A stretch of 64,000 nucleotides of DNA, from contig JAKALP010000012.1 in the NCBI GenBank assembly GCA_021824175.1, forward strand, positions 62,001 through 126,000, given 5' to 3'. A program made the position numbers and the translations under genes. This stretch comes from Deltaproteobacteria bacterium. Its GTDB lineage: Bacteria; Desulfobacterota; Desulfobacteria; Desulfobacterales; Desulfosarcinaceae. A model generated the notes under the pieces. It was not told the DNA's origin and did not search any database. It worked only from the letters and a program-made list of their open reading frames with translations. The stretch's first letter is position 1, and the number at the start of each line of letters is the position of its first letter. This document shows, one piece after another, positions 10,301 through 19,700 of this stretch.

Positions 10301-11185
10301 GAATTCGCGCCGGCGGTGATAGGAGATCCAGTTGGCGAAGTTTTGGAGATCTTCTCTATCGGTTTTGAAGCGAACGAACCGGCGGTTTTCGTCATGGATC
10401 GCCGGCCGGATGGCATTCTTTTCTATTTCCGAAAGCACCGGCGCCAGCTCGTTGTCTCCCACCCGGCCATCGCCATTGTCGGAAAATCGAAAGTAGAGCC
10501 GCTGGTCGGCGATGTTTTGATTGGAAATCTCCAACCGGCCGTCCTGGTTGGCGTCCTGCCAGGTCACCAGGTAGATGGGTTCGCCTGGGTCCAGGGTCCC
10601 ATTGGCGTTTTGATCCCTATGAACAAAATAGTGGGCATTGGGGATGCTGATCAGATGGTTGCCGTTGCGAACTTGAAAAAAGGTTTCGCTCAAATCGATG
10701 CGGGGTGCGCCGGCGCCCAATTGTACCGGCTCTGACCAGGGCCGGTTCAAATCCGCTTCGGCCAGGCGATAACGGCTGGTGGCGGGCCAGGGTCGGTACT
10801 CCACGCTGGGATTGTAGTAGAGGTGGTTATAGCCCCACCACTGGGAACGCCACAAGCGGCGTTGGTTTTCGTCCAGGGTCGGCTGATCCGGATTGATTTG
10901 GCCTTGGCCGGGTTGATCGGCGGGCGGCCGGAAAAGATAGAAGCAATGGGCAAATAGTCCATCGGGCGCATTGGTCATAAACTCCGCTTGCATGCTGCTG
11001 GAGTCGTCCCAGACCAGCATCACATTGGGGGCCGGGGCATTGACGACCGCATCAAGGGGGGTGTCGCTGATATCGATGGCAAAAGCGGGCAATGCCCACC
11101 AGAAGCAAAGCAAGAAGAAAATCAGCGGAAAAAAGCTGAGACGATGACGGCGTAATGGGCGCATTTTTTTCTTTTCAGCGGCCAT
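7379..11185 (-). CDS. pilY1: PilY1-like type IV pilus tip adhesin
   Basis: A 1268-residue protein, last of the pilus-tip operon. It has a signal/TM segment, then a VWA-like domain whose metal site begins DDSSSM, and Asp-rich calcium-type loops (DQNANGTLD, DANQDGRLE). The C-terminal half is the PilY1 beta-propeller, with GDIVHSAPAVWGDTVFVGANDGMLHAFDA split over its typical strands, DNDDDGLRDEPDE and DRDGNGIID. PilY1 primes pilus assembly and acts as the tip adhesin and calcium-dependent sensor. I chose the ATG at 11185 (MAAEKKK) because a GGAG lies seven bases before it; an in-frame GTG at 11194 overlaps that site. pilX lies 18 bases upstream of the chosen start. Confidence 0.92.
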   Translation of the reverse strand: MAAEKKKMRPLRRHRLSFFPLIFFLLCFWWALPAFAIDISDTPLDAVVNAPAPNVMLVWDDSSSMQAEFMTNAPDGLFAHCFYLFRPPADQPGQGQINPDQPTLDENQRRLWRSQWWGYNHLYYNPSVEYRPWPATSRYRLAEADLNRPWSEPVQLGAGAPRIDLSETFFQVRNGNHLISIPNAHYFVHRDQNANGTLDPGEPIYLVTWQDANQDGRLEISNQNIADQRLYFRFSDNGDGRVGDNELAPVLSEIEKNAIRPAIHDENRRFVRFKTDREDLQNFANWISYHRRREFAAKSAVAQFIAHAGQKYIGIYALNRAPRLGVQPVHLSPTQPGGAASRPADTSRTTSADGVETLLNALYKSESKGKKPLRTALDQVGKYFDQRSTSSLGASPVLPEKQGGQCQRNYAVIISDGFWNDEFAGVGNADGNWPPPFRDTWPDTLADVAMYYFSHDLAPDLPDLVPANACDTFGHQHMVTHAISFGAHGTLKVDDLDNNGITDNPGYRQDPCFLSSQTPRPIWPQPMAGQPSTVDDLWHAAINGHGLYYYAEDESSLLDALDHLFGLAGTSAAASAMTISGESLSDQTVIYQARYDSREWTGDLLAFSVSAQNSANELNSGNALWSAADQLRRARINPDTRRIVTYGGPWQNPQGIPLRYDALSEQQKQQLRLHAAAGAGSDKEDRDVLDFIRGKEFPQFRQRSVLLGDIVHSAPAVWGDTVFVGANDGMLHAFDAHNGKEKFAYVPGLVFDHLKQLCSTEYINHHRYFVDATPYIGEVLEELYQRKTYLLGGLGKGGKGYYCLQLAGRRRTQSGTSFGAYQSLFSMDDMGQGASEDDFSRLVLWEYPRPDSSKDDMDNDDDGLRDEPDEIDSDMGFSFGQGYVVNANALDGTFRPVAIFGNGYNSPNGHAVLYILDLRTGMPLRKIDTGAAEDNGLSTPALIDVNLDRCVDYVYAGDLKGNLWKFDLRATEPALWGVAYGEDRDGNGIIDASQGDLPRPVFQATGQPITGRPDVMFMANACTPQAPGFMVIFGTGKYLAEADRDDLSPQSIYGLWDYGDDGDDSEYLGSLIDRASGRLSSGLMLSPISVSLQTTQDGRTVRQFGEWKADYGTTPDLEDGDGISKNNDRKNQEANPQQFAGWFFDFPQPPDPAAEPGERVTGPATIRAGSAVIVSFAPLSGPCQCGGASWLYLMNACGQNSPPPQGQESAFLARRFTDRIGDQPLILKDPNHPTQDLILYGDPAGGIYKQAFDGEVWGKVFWRQNSFE

Positions 11186-11202
11186 GGATTGCACTCCACG
11201 AA

Positions 11203-11841
11203 TTAATAACGGATATAGTAGCCCATTTCGATGATCTGTCCATTGCCGGTCTTATGGCAATAACCGTAAACCCGATTTTGATACAGGCGCGAGCCGGTCT
11301 GGACCAGAGACCCGCCGGTGGCGACTTTCCATTCGACGGCGGCGATGTAGGTCTTGGCGTTTAGAGCGCTTTCCATGGCATTGTCTTCACTTTTTCCATC
11401 CACTTTCCAGCGCTGAGGATTGCGAAAGTCGATCAGGCCCGTGTCCATCTCTTTGCGGGAGTGATGCCAAAACTGAATTTGTTCGTTCAAATCGATCGTC
11501 TGCGTGTCGATGAGGCGTTGCACGCCCTCCATGCACGCGCCTTCAGCCGAGTAGAAAACCTCGCGAATCTCTTTTTCGTTTTGCGCGATCTTCAGCTCGA
11601 CCACGCTTTGGTTGATGCTGGCGACGCCGAGAATGGTCACCGCCATTAGCACCAAAAGGGTGATGAGCAAGACCGAGCCGGATTGATTGCAAGCTATCTC
11701 AAGATAATCTTTTGGCCCAAACTCTTTGTTGGAGGAAAATTCCAAATCCTCGAAATACTTGAGTATGTCTCCGGTTTGAAATTTTCCTCCGCCGCGATTT
11801 TGAGCCAAAATCTTTATCTTGAGATAGCTTGTAGAAATCAT
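11203..11841 (-). CDS. pilX: PilX-like minor pilin with repeat-derived N-terminal extension
   Basis: Residues from about 52 on (NQSGSVLLITLLVLMAVTIL, then NEKEIREVFYSAEGACMEGVQ) match the PilX N-terminal domain: a hydrophobic membrane helix followed by the alpha-spine. PilX is one of the minor pilins that prime type IV pilus assembly with PilV, PilW, FimT and PilY1. Residues 4 to 51 come from a 144-bp palindromic repeat read in frame, so the hydrophobic helix is displaced from the start. No other in-frame Met precedes it, so either the extension is translated or an unusual start is used. Without the repeat the gene would begin M-I-S-N-Q-S-G-S-V, a normal PilX start. The order is pilV, pilX, pilY1. 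Confidence 0.8.
   Translation of the reverse strand: MISTSYLKIKILAQNRGGGKFQTGDILKYFEDLEFSSNKEFGPKDYLEIACNQSGSVLLITLLVLMAVTILGVASINQSVVELKIAQNEKEIREVFYSAEGACMEGVQRLIDTQTIDLNEQIQFWHHSRKEMDTGLIDFRNPQRWKVDGKSEDNAMESALNAKTYIAAVEWKVATGGSLVQTGSRLYQNRVYGYCHKTGNGQIIEMGYYIRY
11690..11831. repeat. 142-bp palindromic repeat (copy A) inside pilX
   Basis: Flanked by perfect 18-base inverted ends CAAGCTATCTCAAGATAA (11690-11707 and 11814-11831). The core contains GGCGGAGG, AGACATAC and AGTATTTCGAGGATT on the minus strand, shared with copy B at 11861-12001. Its size, terminal inverted repeats and lack of its own gene fit a MITE or hairpin repeat. It is open in the pilX frame. Confidence 0.75.
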
Positions 11842-11860
11842 TGCAAATGAGCCTTTCTAA

Positions 11861-12001
11861 GTGCGTGAGCGAAAAGCCCATATTTTTCCAAGTTCAAGGC
11901 GGAGGCAAAATTTTAACCGCAGACATACACGTAGTATTTCGAGGATTAAAATTTTGCCCCAACGCAGAAATTGGGAAAATAGGGGGTTTTCAGTCATGCA
12001 C
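11861..12001. repeat. 141-bp palindromic repeat (copy B) after the pilV stop
   Basis: A divergent copy of the element in pilX, in opposite orientation, sharing GGCGGAGG, AGACATAC and AGTATTTCGAGGATT. Its ends form imperfect inverted repeats (GTGCGTGAGCGAAAA against TTTTCAGTCATGCAC). It starts within a few bases of the pilV stop codon and fills the pilV-pilX spacer. Confidence 0.7.
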
Positions 12002-12004
12002 GAT

Positions 12005-12451
12005 CTACCTGAAATCTCTGGATTTGACATACTCATAAGTAAATTGCCCACCGCTGGCACCACCGCTATATAGCCGGCGCACCGTCACGCTGACGCGCTT
12101 GGTCCCGACGGTCGGGTAATCGTCGGCCACCTCCCATTCAATGGTGGAGCGGCTGTGGTCGATGGGAAATGGGCCATGATCGGGCGTTTCCAGGGAAAAG
12201 CCCTGGTCAGTGTCGGCCAACAGCGCATCGTCGTAGGGTGCCATCAAAAGCTGCTCGATCCGTTCTCCGGCGGCCACGGTATTGATCATTCCAGTCTGCG
12301 CCAGGGTCACACTCTTGATGCCCACCACCTGCATATTGGCCACGGCCAGAATGCCGACACTGAACACCGTCAAGGCAATCATGACTTCCACCAAGGTCAG
12401 ACCGGTTGTCTTTGGAAGTAATCGCAAGAATTTTTTGAAGCTTCTGCTCAT
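12005..12451 (-). CDS. pilV: PilV-like minor pilin
   Basis: A 148-residue pseudopilin. The prepilin peptidase site and hydrophobic helix read GLTLVEVMIALTVFSVGIL, with Glu at +5. The PilV-typical run GIKSVTLAQTGMINTVAA and ERIEQLLMAPYDD follow. PilV is part of the minor pilin complex at the pilus tip. The start overlaps the end of pilW by four bases (ATGA), so the two are translationally coupled. Copy B of the palindromic repeat follows its stop. Confidence 0.88.
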   Translation of the reverse strand: MSRSFKKFLRLLPKTTGLTLVEVMIALTVFSVGILAVANMQVVGIKSVTLAQTGMINTVAAGERIEQLLMAPYDDALLADTDQGFSLETPDHGPFPIDHSRSTIEWEVADDYPTVGTKRVSVTVRRLYSGGASGGQFTYEYVKSRDFR

Positions 12452-13338
12452 AGATTCCGCCCATCGATGGTGGTAACCAGCAACCGGCGCACGAAACCGT
12501 CACCGTTGGGTTTGATAATTTTATCTCCCACCACATAGACCCCCTGGTCGACATGATCCTTGACCGGCCGGGTGCTTTTGGCCAGCAGCCAAACCCGCAC
12601 CGCTTTAATGCTTCCCACCGCAATCGGCGGGTTGAGGACACCCCCGTCCATGGGCGTGATGCGCCCATCCTGGTCGCGATCGTCGCCGGCGTCCACCAGC
12701 CCGTCATCGGTTGGGTCGATATGGGTATCCAGCCGGTTGTCGTTGTCCGAATCCACGGCCCAGATAAGATTGGCGCCATTGCCCCAATGATCCAGGCGGC
12801 CATCGCGGTTTACATCGACGCCATAGGCAAAGCCAATGGCCTCGATATCTTCGGCCATGATCTGCCGGCCTTGACCAAAGTCCCAGGCCAGGTATTGACG
12901 GCCGGAAGTCTCTTCCTGACGAATGCGAAAATTGCAATGTTCGTTATTTCGGTAGTGATTTCTGGGGGAGAGCAGTCCGTCTTCGTCCGCATCAATGGTG
13001 TAGAATAGGGCCGGCGAGCCATCGGGATTGGGCGCATTGGCGACCAGGTCGAACCGACGCACATCGGTAATGCCGAATTGGTTGCTGTCTTCGGGATCAA
13101 ACCCCGCCATGCGGATCTCTTGTTCCAGGATCACCATGGCGCTGCGGAGATTTTGCTGCAGGGCCAGATGCGCTCTTTGACTGCCGTGGGCCTTCATCTG
13201 CGAAATATAGACCGAATAGATCGAGCCCAGGGCGATCAACCCGGTGACCATGGCTATCAATACTTCCACCAGAGTGAACCCGGTTGAGCGGCCGAGACTG
13301 TTATCAAAGAACGTTTTTTTCTCTTTTCGCCATAACAT
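12448..13338 (-). CDS. pilW: PilW-like minor pilin
   Basis: A 296-residue pseudopilin with a long leader before the cleavage site, STGFTLVEVLIAMVTGLIAL. Then comes the conserved PilW segment with LQQNLRSAMVILEQEIRMAG. The body is rich in Asp/Asn loops (DADEDGLLSP, DVNRDGRLD, DSDNDNRLD, DDRDQDGRI) that resemble calcium-binding loops. These are denser than in many PilW proteins and echo the loops of PilY1 in the same operon. It abuts fimT with no spacer and overlaps pilV by four bases. Confidence 0.88.
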   Translation of the reverse strand: MLWRKEKKTFFDNSLGRSTGFTLVEVLIAMVTGLIALGSIYSVYISQMKAHGSQRAHLALQQNLRSAMVILEQEIRMAGFDPEDSNQFGITDVRRFDLVANAPNPDGSPALFYTIDADEDGLLSPRNHYRNNEHCNFRIRQEETSGRQYLAWDFGQGRQIMAEDIEAIGFAYGVDVNRDGRLDHWGNGANLIWAVDSDNDNRLDTHIDPTDDGLVDAGDDRDQDGRITPMDGGVLNPPIAVGSIKAVRVWLLAKSTRPVKDHVDQGVYVVGDKIIKPNGDGFVRRLLVTTIDGRNL

Positions 13339-13812
13339 CTACAGCTGCTCCCATCGCTGGCCGTTCCAGCGCGAGGCTGAAATACCGCCAGGAACCAGAA
13401 CTTTGATTTGAAAGATGTTCTCTCCCTTTTGATCGGCAAGAAACACCGAACCAGCCGGCGTGGCCATTCCCCGACGCACGAAATTGATTTGACGCGCTGC
13501 TTTCGATCCGTCCGGGCCACTGGCCAGAAAATGAACACCGCCGCGGTAACTCGCCAAATCCACAACGTTGCGGCTCAGGGCATTCATATATTGATTGGGC
13601 GCCGGGCTGTTGAATACTACCGAGCAGGTCTTGTCTTGCCGGATGGCCATCATACGCGCCAACTGCAAGTCCGCGCAGAGTTGATCCGCCGAGAGGCGAA
13701 CACCTTGTTTTGCGAAGAAGGCGTAGAAGGTTGGCACGGCGATCATGACCGATGAGAGCAGAACAATTACGATCATGACTTCAATTAACGTGAATCCCGA
13801 AATTCTTTTCAC
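13339..13812 (-). CDS. fimT: FimT/GspH-type pseudopilin
   Basis: First gene of the pilus-tip operon. A 157-residue pseudopilin with the type III signal SGFTLIEVMIVIVLLSSVMI and the GspH/FimT segment SADQLCADLQLARMMAIRQD, followed by a beta-rich body ending in SRWNGQRWEQ. FimT-type minor pilins take part in tip assembly and, in some species, DNA binding. The stop codon is directly followed by the pilW start at 13338. The operon promoter should lie in 13813-14100. Confidence 0.85.
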   Translation of the reverse strand: MKRISGFTLIEVMIVIVLLSSVMIAVPTFYAFFAKQGVRLSADQLCADLQLARMMAIRQDKTCSVVFNSPAPNQYMNALSRNVVDLASYRGGVHFLASGPDGSKAARQINFVRRGMATPAGSVFLADQKGENIFQIKVLVPGGISASRWNGQRWEQL

Positions 13813-14367
13813 TGATTGGTCCTACTCTTTCTGAAAGCATCCATTGATCGCAAGCCACCACCGCCGAATGGGGGGAGAATTACTTCGAAATGGTCTTACC
13901 CCTGCCGCGGCAGGTATGTATTGTAGTATTCGAAACCTAAGAGAAATTTCATCACACGAATGTGTGGGGGAGGTCGCAGGGTTGCTCGAACCAATGATGA
14001 ATTCTCATTGGGTCGGTATTCGCGTCAGTAGCAAAATCCGTATTCGGTAATTGAAAGTAGAATTTTGAATACCAGGTGGCAATCCCAAGGACAGGCTAAT
14101 AATTAGAGGCGGCAGTCAAGTCAAGGGAAATTTTCCTTTTAGCCAACGTTTGTTGCCCTCCGACCTATTCCAAACCATCTCAACCATTGGATTTTTAAGG
14201 AGCACTTATTAAAGGGTTTATTATTTAGGCTCGCAATCGAGTATAGTTCGTCCCCATATTGACTTCCAGACAGTGTGATAGGATACTGATTATTAACGAT
14301 AACGGCCGGATATCGTTGCACATGGAGCACCTTGGCCGGCGGCCTGGTTCAAGCGGGGGAGCAATGC
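13813..14367. other. gap between divergent pilus operon and DUF155 gene
   Basis: About 550 bases that should hold promoters for both directions. A perfect 14-base palindrome CCTGCCGCGGCAGG lies at 13901-13914, about 90 bases upstream of fimT, and could be an operator. I found no convincing sigma-54 pair here and no coding frame. Confidence 0.45.
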
Positions 14368-15177
14368 ATGGTATCCAATGCGATTATCAAGAAAAACGAG
14401 TTCAAGGCCAGGGCGCTGCTGCTGGGTGAACGCATCGACCTGCGCGCTTTAGAAACCACCGACCGTTTGGCCGCCAATCCGCTGGCCGTGGCGCTGCAAG
14501 ACGGCGGCGTGGCCGTGCTCTTCCGCTACGGCGTGGCGGTGCTGTTCGATGTGGCGCCCATGGAGGAGGCCGGCTTCCTGTCGCACCTCGCAACCTTTAT
14601 TATCAATGCTTATCCCAAACCTGAAACGGAGATCATCAACGTGCGCGTGGCGCCGGAGATGCGCGACACCATGCAAGGCGATACTTTTTTTCTGGACCGG
14701 GCCAGTACCGAGCGCCTGCAGATCATTGCGGATATCCTGGCCAAAAGCGTGATGCTCTCTCTCTATGAATCCAAGGTGTCGCAGAATTTCGACCGGGTCG
14801 AACCCTTGGCCGTGGCCCTGGGACGCGACGGCCGCGTGGGGCGGCCGGCCAAAGAGCTGTTGCAGCACATCGGCAATGCCCTGCTCAGCGAGCACACCAT
14901 GGTGGGCCGTGTAGAAGTCAGTGAAAAACCGGAGATTCTCTGGGCGTACCCCGAGCTGGAAAAGCTTTACACCCGCCTGGAATATGAGTTCGAGGTGCGC
15001 GAGCGGCATCTGGCCCTGGAGCGCAAATTGGGCCTGATTTCGCGCACCGCCGAAACCCTGCTGGAACTGCTGCAAAACCGGCGCGCGCTGCGGGTGGAGT
15101 GGTATATCGTGGTGCTGATCGTGGCTGAAATACTTCTGACCCTTTACGAGCTTTTTGTGCGGACGCATGGCGGGTAG
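14368..15177 (+). CDS. DUF155/RMD1-family membrane protein
   Basis: A 269-residue protein with the RMD1/DUF155 (YagE) pattern: DGGVAVLFRYGVAVLFDV, then FFLDRASTERLQIIADILAKS, LYESKVSQNFDRVEPLA, and a long amphipathic region with YPELEKLYTRLEYEFEVRER and LGLISRTAETLLELLQNRR. One C-terminal transmembrane helix (VEWYIVVLIVAEILLTLYEL) anchors it. In mitochondria the family helps hold translation machinery at the membrane; its bacterial role is unknown. I chose the ATG at 14368 because GGGGGAG lies six bases before it. It stands alone. Confidence 0.85.
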   Translation: MVSNAIIKKNEFKARALLLGERIDLRALETTDRLAANPLAVALQDGGVAVLFRYGVAVLFDVAPMEEAGFLSHLATFIINAYPKPETEIINVRVAPEMRDTMQGDTFFLDRASTERLQIIADILAKSVMLSLYESKVSQNFDRVEPLAVALGRDGRVGRPAKELLQHIGNALLSEHTMVGRVEVSEKPEILWAYPELEKLYTRLEYEFEVRERHLALERKLGLISRTAETLLELLQNRRALRVEWYIVVLIVAEILLTLYELFVRTHGG

Positions 15178-15584
15178 AAGGTATAGGGTGGGAGGTCCAT
15201 GCCATTTACCTGAGGGGTCAGGAAGTTTCTCAAACAAAGTCGTGTCATTCCCGTCCCGCACAAGGTACGGGATAAACTGCTGCGGGAATCCAGTTTTCTC
15301 GAATGCAATCCCGCTGGATGCCCGCCTGCGCGGGCATGACGGAAGAAACACCCCGAGTCCTGATTTACCTAAGAACTGATGACGGGAAAAATGAATTTTG
15401 AACATCGAATGTCCAACATCGAACTTCGAATATGGTCCGCCTTCGGTATGGGAGCCAGATGTCCGATAAAAATCCGAAGAGCGGAGCGAACTCCTTTTTC
15501 GATGTTCGGCGTTTTGGTCTTTGGTTGCTCACGCCTTAAGTAACGACATTGAATTGAAAAGTATAATTTGCTTCTTCGTCTCAA
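15178..15584. other. repeat-filled gap
   Basis: No gene seen. It contains a REP-like block at about 15241-15342 (TGTCATTCCCGTC at one end, CGGGCATGACGG at the other, with CGGGAATCCAG and CTGGATGCCCGC between). A second block at about 15390-15540 is full of variants of ACATCGAATGTCCAACATCG. Both look like dispersed intergenic repeats; a related CATGCCCGCCTGCGCGG piece recurs near 61340. Confidence 0.55.
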
Positions 15585-16706
15585 TCAGCGCACTTCAATG
15601 GTCACCGGAAAGCCAAGATAGAAGGGGTCGCGCATGGCCGTCTGGAAGGCGGTCAATGCTTCGGGAGAAGAATTCACTCTGAGATTGCTGTAGCTTTCAT
15701 CGTTATTTTGCCAGCGCTCGTGCCAGAAGACCGCGGCTTTGATGCGGGGGTATTTGGTTTTGAATGCATTGAATGCTTCCGTAATCCATTGGGCCTTATT
15801 GCCGGAATCTGGAAATTCGCCCACGCCCCATTCGGCCACAATCACCGGTTTGCCGGGGTCCAGCCGGCACAGTTCGTTGTAAGCGTTCTCCATGACTTGG
15901 GGAAAGCCGAGCCACGTCGCATCATGGAATTGCTTGCCATAAGCGCTCAGCCCCAGCCAATCCACATACTCCGGTCCTGGATAGTAATGGGCCATCTGGT
16001 TCCAGGAGACCTCCGGAAAAGTGGCATTATTGACATGGAAGACCCACTGGATGCGGTTGGCGCCCCGCGCCCGCACCCGGTCCACCACATAACGGTAAGT
16101 CCGGCGATAATATTCCGGACCGGGGTGTTGAGTTTTGGGCCAATCCGGGTGGACCGGCAGACGGTCATAAAAGATACCTGACCATGGAAACCAGTCGCCG
16201 TTCATCTCCAGGCCCCATGAAACCAGGATGGTGCGGTTGTACGCCTTGGCCGCATCGGCCCAGCGATCAATGTATGCATCCCATTTGCCGGCTAGGATAT
16301 TGTCCAGGCGGGTGTTGTCCGGACCGCGCTTCTCCTCATAGGGCCGGCTCCATGGCGACCAATAGATCAGCGGCAGGGCATTGTGCCGGGCGATGATTTC
16401 CAGATTGCGCGTCGGGAAGCTGTTCTCGCCCCAAAAGCTGGACGAAGCGATGATGGCCTGGTGTTTGCCCACCAGCTCCTCGAAACCCTCAATGCCCTCC
16501 AGGGTGAGCTGGTCCTCGGTCCGGCCGGCTTCGATATAAGCACCGGTATAAATTCCCTGATCAGGCACCACCAGCCGGCTTGCGGTTGGCACCCCTTCGG
16601 GCAGCGGCGGGATGTTCACGGCTGAATTGTTACATCCCGCCAGCAAAGTCCAAACCATCAGGACCCCTAAAAAAGTCGGCTTCCCAATTACTTTAAAGGC
16701 TGTCAT
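15585..16706 (-). CDS. GH26-like lipoprotein (beta-mannanase fold)
   Basis: A 373-residue lipoprotein: signal ending LLAGC (lipobox), then a TIM-barrel of the GH26 type. The family acid/base motif appears as SWGLEMNGDWFPW (Glu in LEMNG) and the nucleophile as VIVAEWGVGE. GH26 enzymes cut beta-mannans and some mixed glucans. His before the acid/base Glu is replaced by Leu, so activity or substrate may differ. I chose the ATG at 16706, which overlaps the end of the glycosyltransferase gene by four bases; an upstream in-frame start would remove the signal peptide. Coupling to a deacetylase/synthase fusion suggests it trims or releases the polysaccharide made by its neighbour. Confidence 0.8.
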   Translation of the reverse strand: MTAFKVIGKPTFLGVLMVWTLLAGCNNSAVNIPPLPEGVPTASRLVVPDQGIYTGAYIEAGRTEDQLTLEGIEGFEELVGKHQAIIASSSFWGENSFPTRNLEIIARHNALPLIYWSPWSRPYEEKRGPDNTRLDNILAGKWDAYIDRWADAAKAYNRTILVSWGLEMNGDWFPWSGIFYDRLPVHPDWPKTQHPGPEYYRRTYRYVVDRVRARGANRIQWVFHVNNATFPEVSWNQMAHYYPGPEYVDWLGLSAYGKQFHDATWLGFPQVMENAYNELCRLDPGKPVIVAEWGVGEFPDSGNKAQWITEAFNAFKTKYPRIKAAVFWHERWQNNDESYSNLRVNSSPEALTAFQTAMRDPFYLGFPVTIEVR

Positions 16707-19700
16707 GGCCGTTTTCCTCCTGCCGTGGCGTCCACCGAGGCCGTGCGCTCCAATTTGCCCCAGCCCACCCAGGCCCCCTTGATGGCTTTCATAATCGATT
16801 TCCAAATGACCCAGCTCAGCAGCGGCCGGAAAAGCAGGCGCATGGGCAGGATGATCCAGGCCCGGCGCAAGGGTTCCCCTTCCAGGAGGCAGGCCAGCAG
16901 CGCCAGGGCCAGATCCATGAGCAAAAAAACAACGAAAAAGAGCCAGACGGCGCCACCACCGCCAAACAGCAGCGACAGAATCAGCAAACCGTCCACCACC
17001 GGCACCATGGCCACCAACATGATCTGGAAGAACCAGGCGCTGGGCAGGCTAAAGAGGCTCAAAGCGCCATAGCGCGGTTGAAAGAGCAGATCGCGATGTT
17101 TCCACAGGCATTGCAGCGTACCAAAGGCCCAGCGAAATCGTTGCCGCAGCAGGGTGCTGATGGACTCGGGCGCTTCCGTCCAGACTGGGGCTTGTGGTTC
17201 ATAGGCCACGCGCCACCCCAGGCGGTGGAAGGTTAAGGTCATATCCGTATCTTCGGCGATGGTGTCGTCGCTGAAGCCGCCGGCGGCCAATAAGGCATCC
17301 CTTCTCAACGCGCTGGCCGCTCCGGGCACCACGGTGATGCAATCGAGCTGGTGGTAGGCGCGTCGATCCAGATTGAATCCGCAGATATACTCCAGCTCCT
17401 GGCACCGGGCGATGAAGGTGCGCAGATTGCCGACCTTGACATGGCCGGATACGGCGGCCACGTTGTTATCCTGAAAATGGGCGACCAATTTGCCGATGGT
17501 TTTGGGTGAAAATTGCGTGTCGGCATCCAAAGTCACGATGATGTCATACTGGAGGGCTTTTAATCCGTTTTGCAGAGCTGCGGCCTTGCCTTGATTGGGC
17601 TGGCGGATGAGCCGGACCCTATGATCCTGGGCCGCGTATTGCTCCACGACCTCGGCTGTATTGTCCGTGGAGCCATCATCCACCACCGTGACCTCTAACG
17701 TTCCGGGATACTCCGTGGCCAACAGCGCGGATAAGGTGGCGCCAATGACTTTGCCTTCGTTGTAAGCGGGCAGCAGGACGCTGACCGCCGGATGGGGAAA
17801 AAGGTGGCCCAGTGTCACGCCGCCCCGCGGTTTGCGCCGATGGCTGGCCGCTAAAAATGCCACGAAGAGGGAACGCAGCACCACCAGAAAGGTGGCCACG
17901 ATGGAAAAAGCCCAAATCAGCTCCTCGGTGACATGAAGTACCCCGAACCCTCCACCGGTCACGGCGCGCGCCATTTCCTGGTCCTGGGAGGCCAGGGCCG
18001 GCATCAACTGCTCTTCTGGCACATCGAGCAGGGTGCTCAGGGGGACAACCGTGTCGGTGCGGACATAGAGCCAATTGAGAATCAGCGGCAAAGCTTCCAC
18101 GGTCTGGCTGCGATCGCCGCCGGCATCGTGCAGTAAAATGATGTTGCCGTCCCGGCGCGCGTTTTTCACGGCACGCAAGATGCCCTCCGCGCCAGGCCGG
18201 GTCCAGTCCCGGGAGTCGATGGCATTGGTCACGGTCAGATAGCCCAGGCGCTGAGCCGCCAGGATCGGTATGATCTCCTCCATGGTGGTGGGGCGCGTAT
18301 CGGCCTTATAGGGCGGACGGAACAGCACTGTGGAATGGCCGGTGAGTTTTTCGATCAGCCGCTGGGTGGCATTGAGTTCCAGGCGCACCCGTTCGTCCGA
18401 GACCTCAGCCAGGTTGGGATGGGAGTAGGTATGCACGCCGATTTCATGCCCCTCGGCATACATGCGCCGCACAAGGCCGGGGTTCTCTTCTATCTTTTTA
18501 CCCACTAAAAAGAAGGCCGCTTTAACCCCTCGCGCCTTGAGAATATCCAGAATGCGAGGGGTCCAGCGAGCGTCAGGGCCATCGTCGAAGGAGAGGGCGA
18601 TTTGATGGTCGGTGCCCTGACCCTGGTGCCATACCGTCAGGTAGCGCGGAAAAGATTTATATTGGAAAATAACATGTCCATCCTTATCCAAACGCGCTTC
18701 GCGCAGCCCATTTCTTTGGTCTTCATCCACGGAGAGAAATTCGCCTTCGCCGATATGGGTCGCCGTGGCCTGGTTGGGGATCACCTGCAGGGCCGCCAGG
18801 TCTTCCTGCTTGAGATTGTCTTTGCCCGCCAGATCAAGCTCCTGCCAGATTCCAGGGTCTTCCGTGCCCAGGCGCGACAAGGCAAAACCACCCACTTCGT
18901 TATCTTTGGCGGACCGCAGCTGGGTTAGGAATGTGGCGGCATCCAGGAACCAGACGGTGTGCGCCCGTCCATTCTCTTCATAGGCAAAGTGGGGATTGAT
19001 GAGCGGCGGTTGGCAAGTGACCTGGCGCACCCCCGAGCGGCCGGCGCGGCTCATGATGTCCGCGAAACTGACGGTATCGGCCTGGGCACTGCCTTCGGTC
19101 CAGTCGTAGCCGTATGAACCGAGGGCCGCGATCCATTGCGAAGACTCGCCATAATCGCTGACCGTATCCAGCCAGCCATCGAACCACGGCTGGGACGCCA
19201 ATGGTCCGGGGGGATCATCCTCGCCGGTTTCGTCCAGCAGCATGGCGATGAAGCGATCCACCGACGGCGATAGTTGTTCCAAATCATAGACCTTGAACTC
19301 CAGGCCCATGGGAATGGAGAGCCACATTTCCAACCCTTGGGCGTGCAGGGCCTGGGCCAGGGCTTGGAGCCAGGCATTGATCTGGGGGCCATAGGCCGGG
19401 TCCAGGTGACCCCATTCAATGACCACGCCGGCGGCGCCGGCTTTGCGCAACCCGTTGATCAGGTTTTGGGCAAAAAGCTTCTGGCGGTCGGACGGCCCGT
19501 TTGCCAGGGACTCCACGGCCTCGGGCCGCCAGGTATCGTTGGTGAGATTGCGCAACAGGGGCAGCAACGCCAGGCCATGATCCGCGGCGATCTCCTGGAC
19601 ATCCAGGGCGGGATCGCTCTGGAGCGTGCCCAGACCGTCTTTCAGGGTGAACCACTCCGGGCAGACATGGGTGAATTGAGCGGCGTGCTGTTCCAAGGAG

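Noticed and set aside
13813-14100. Sigma-54 promoter for the pilus-tip operon
   Set aside because: GG/GC pairs with the required ten-base spacing and TTGC context were not found on the minus strand.
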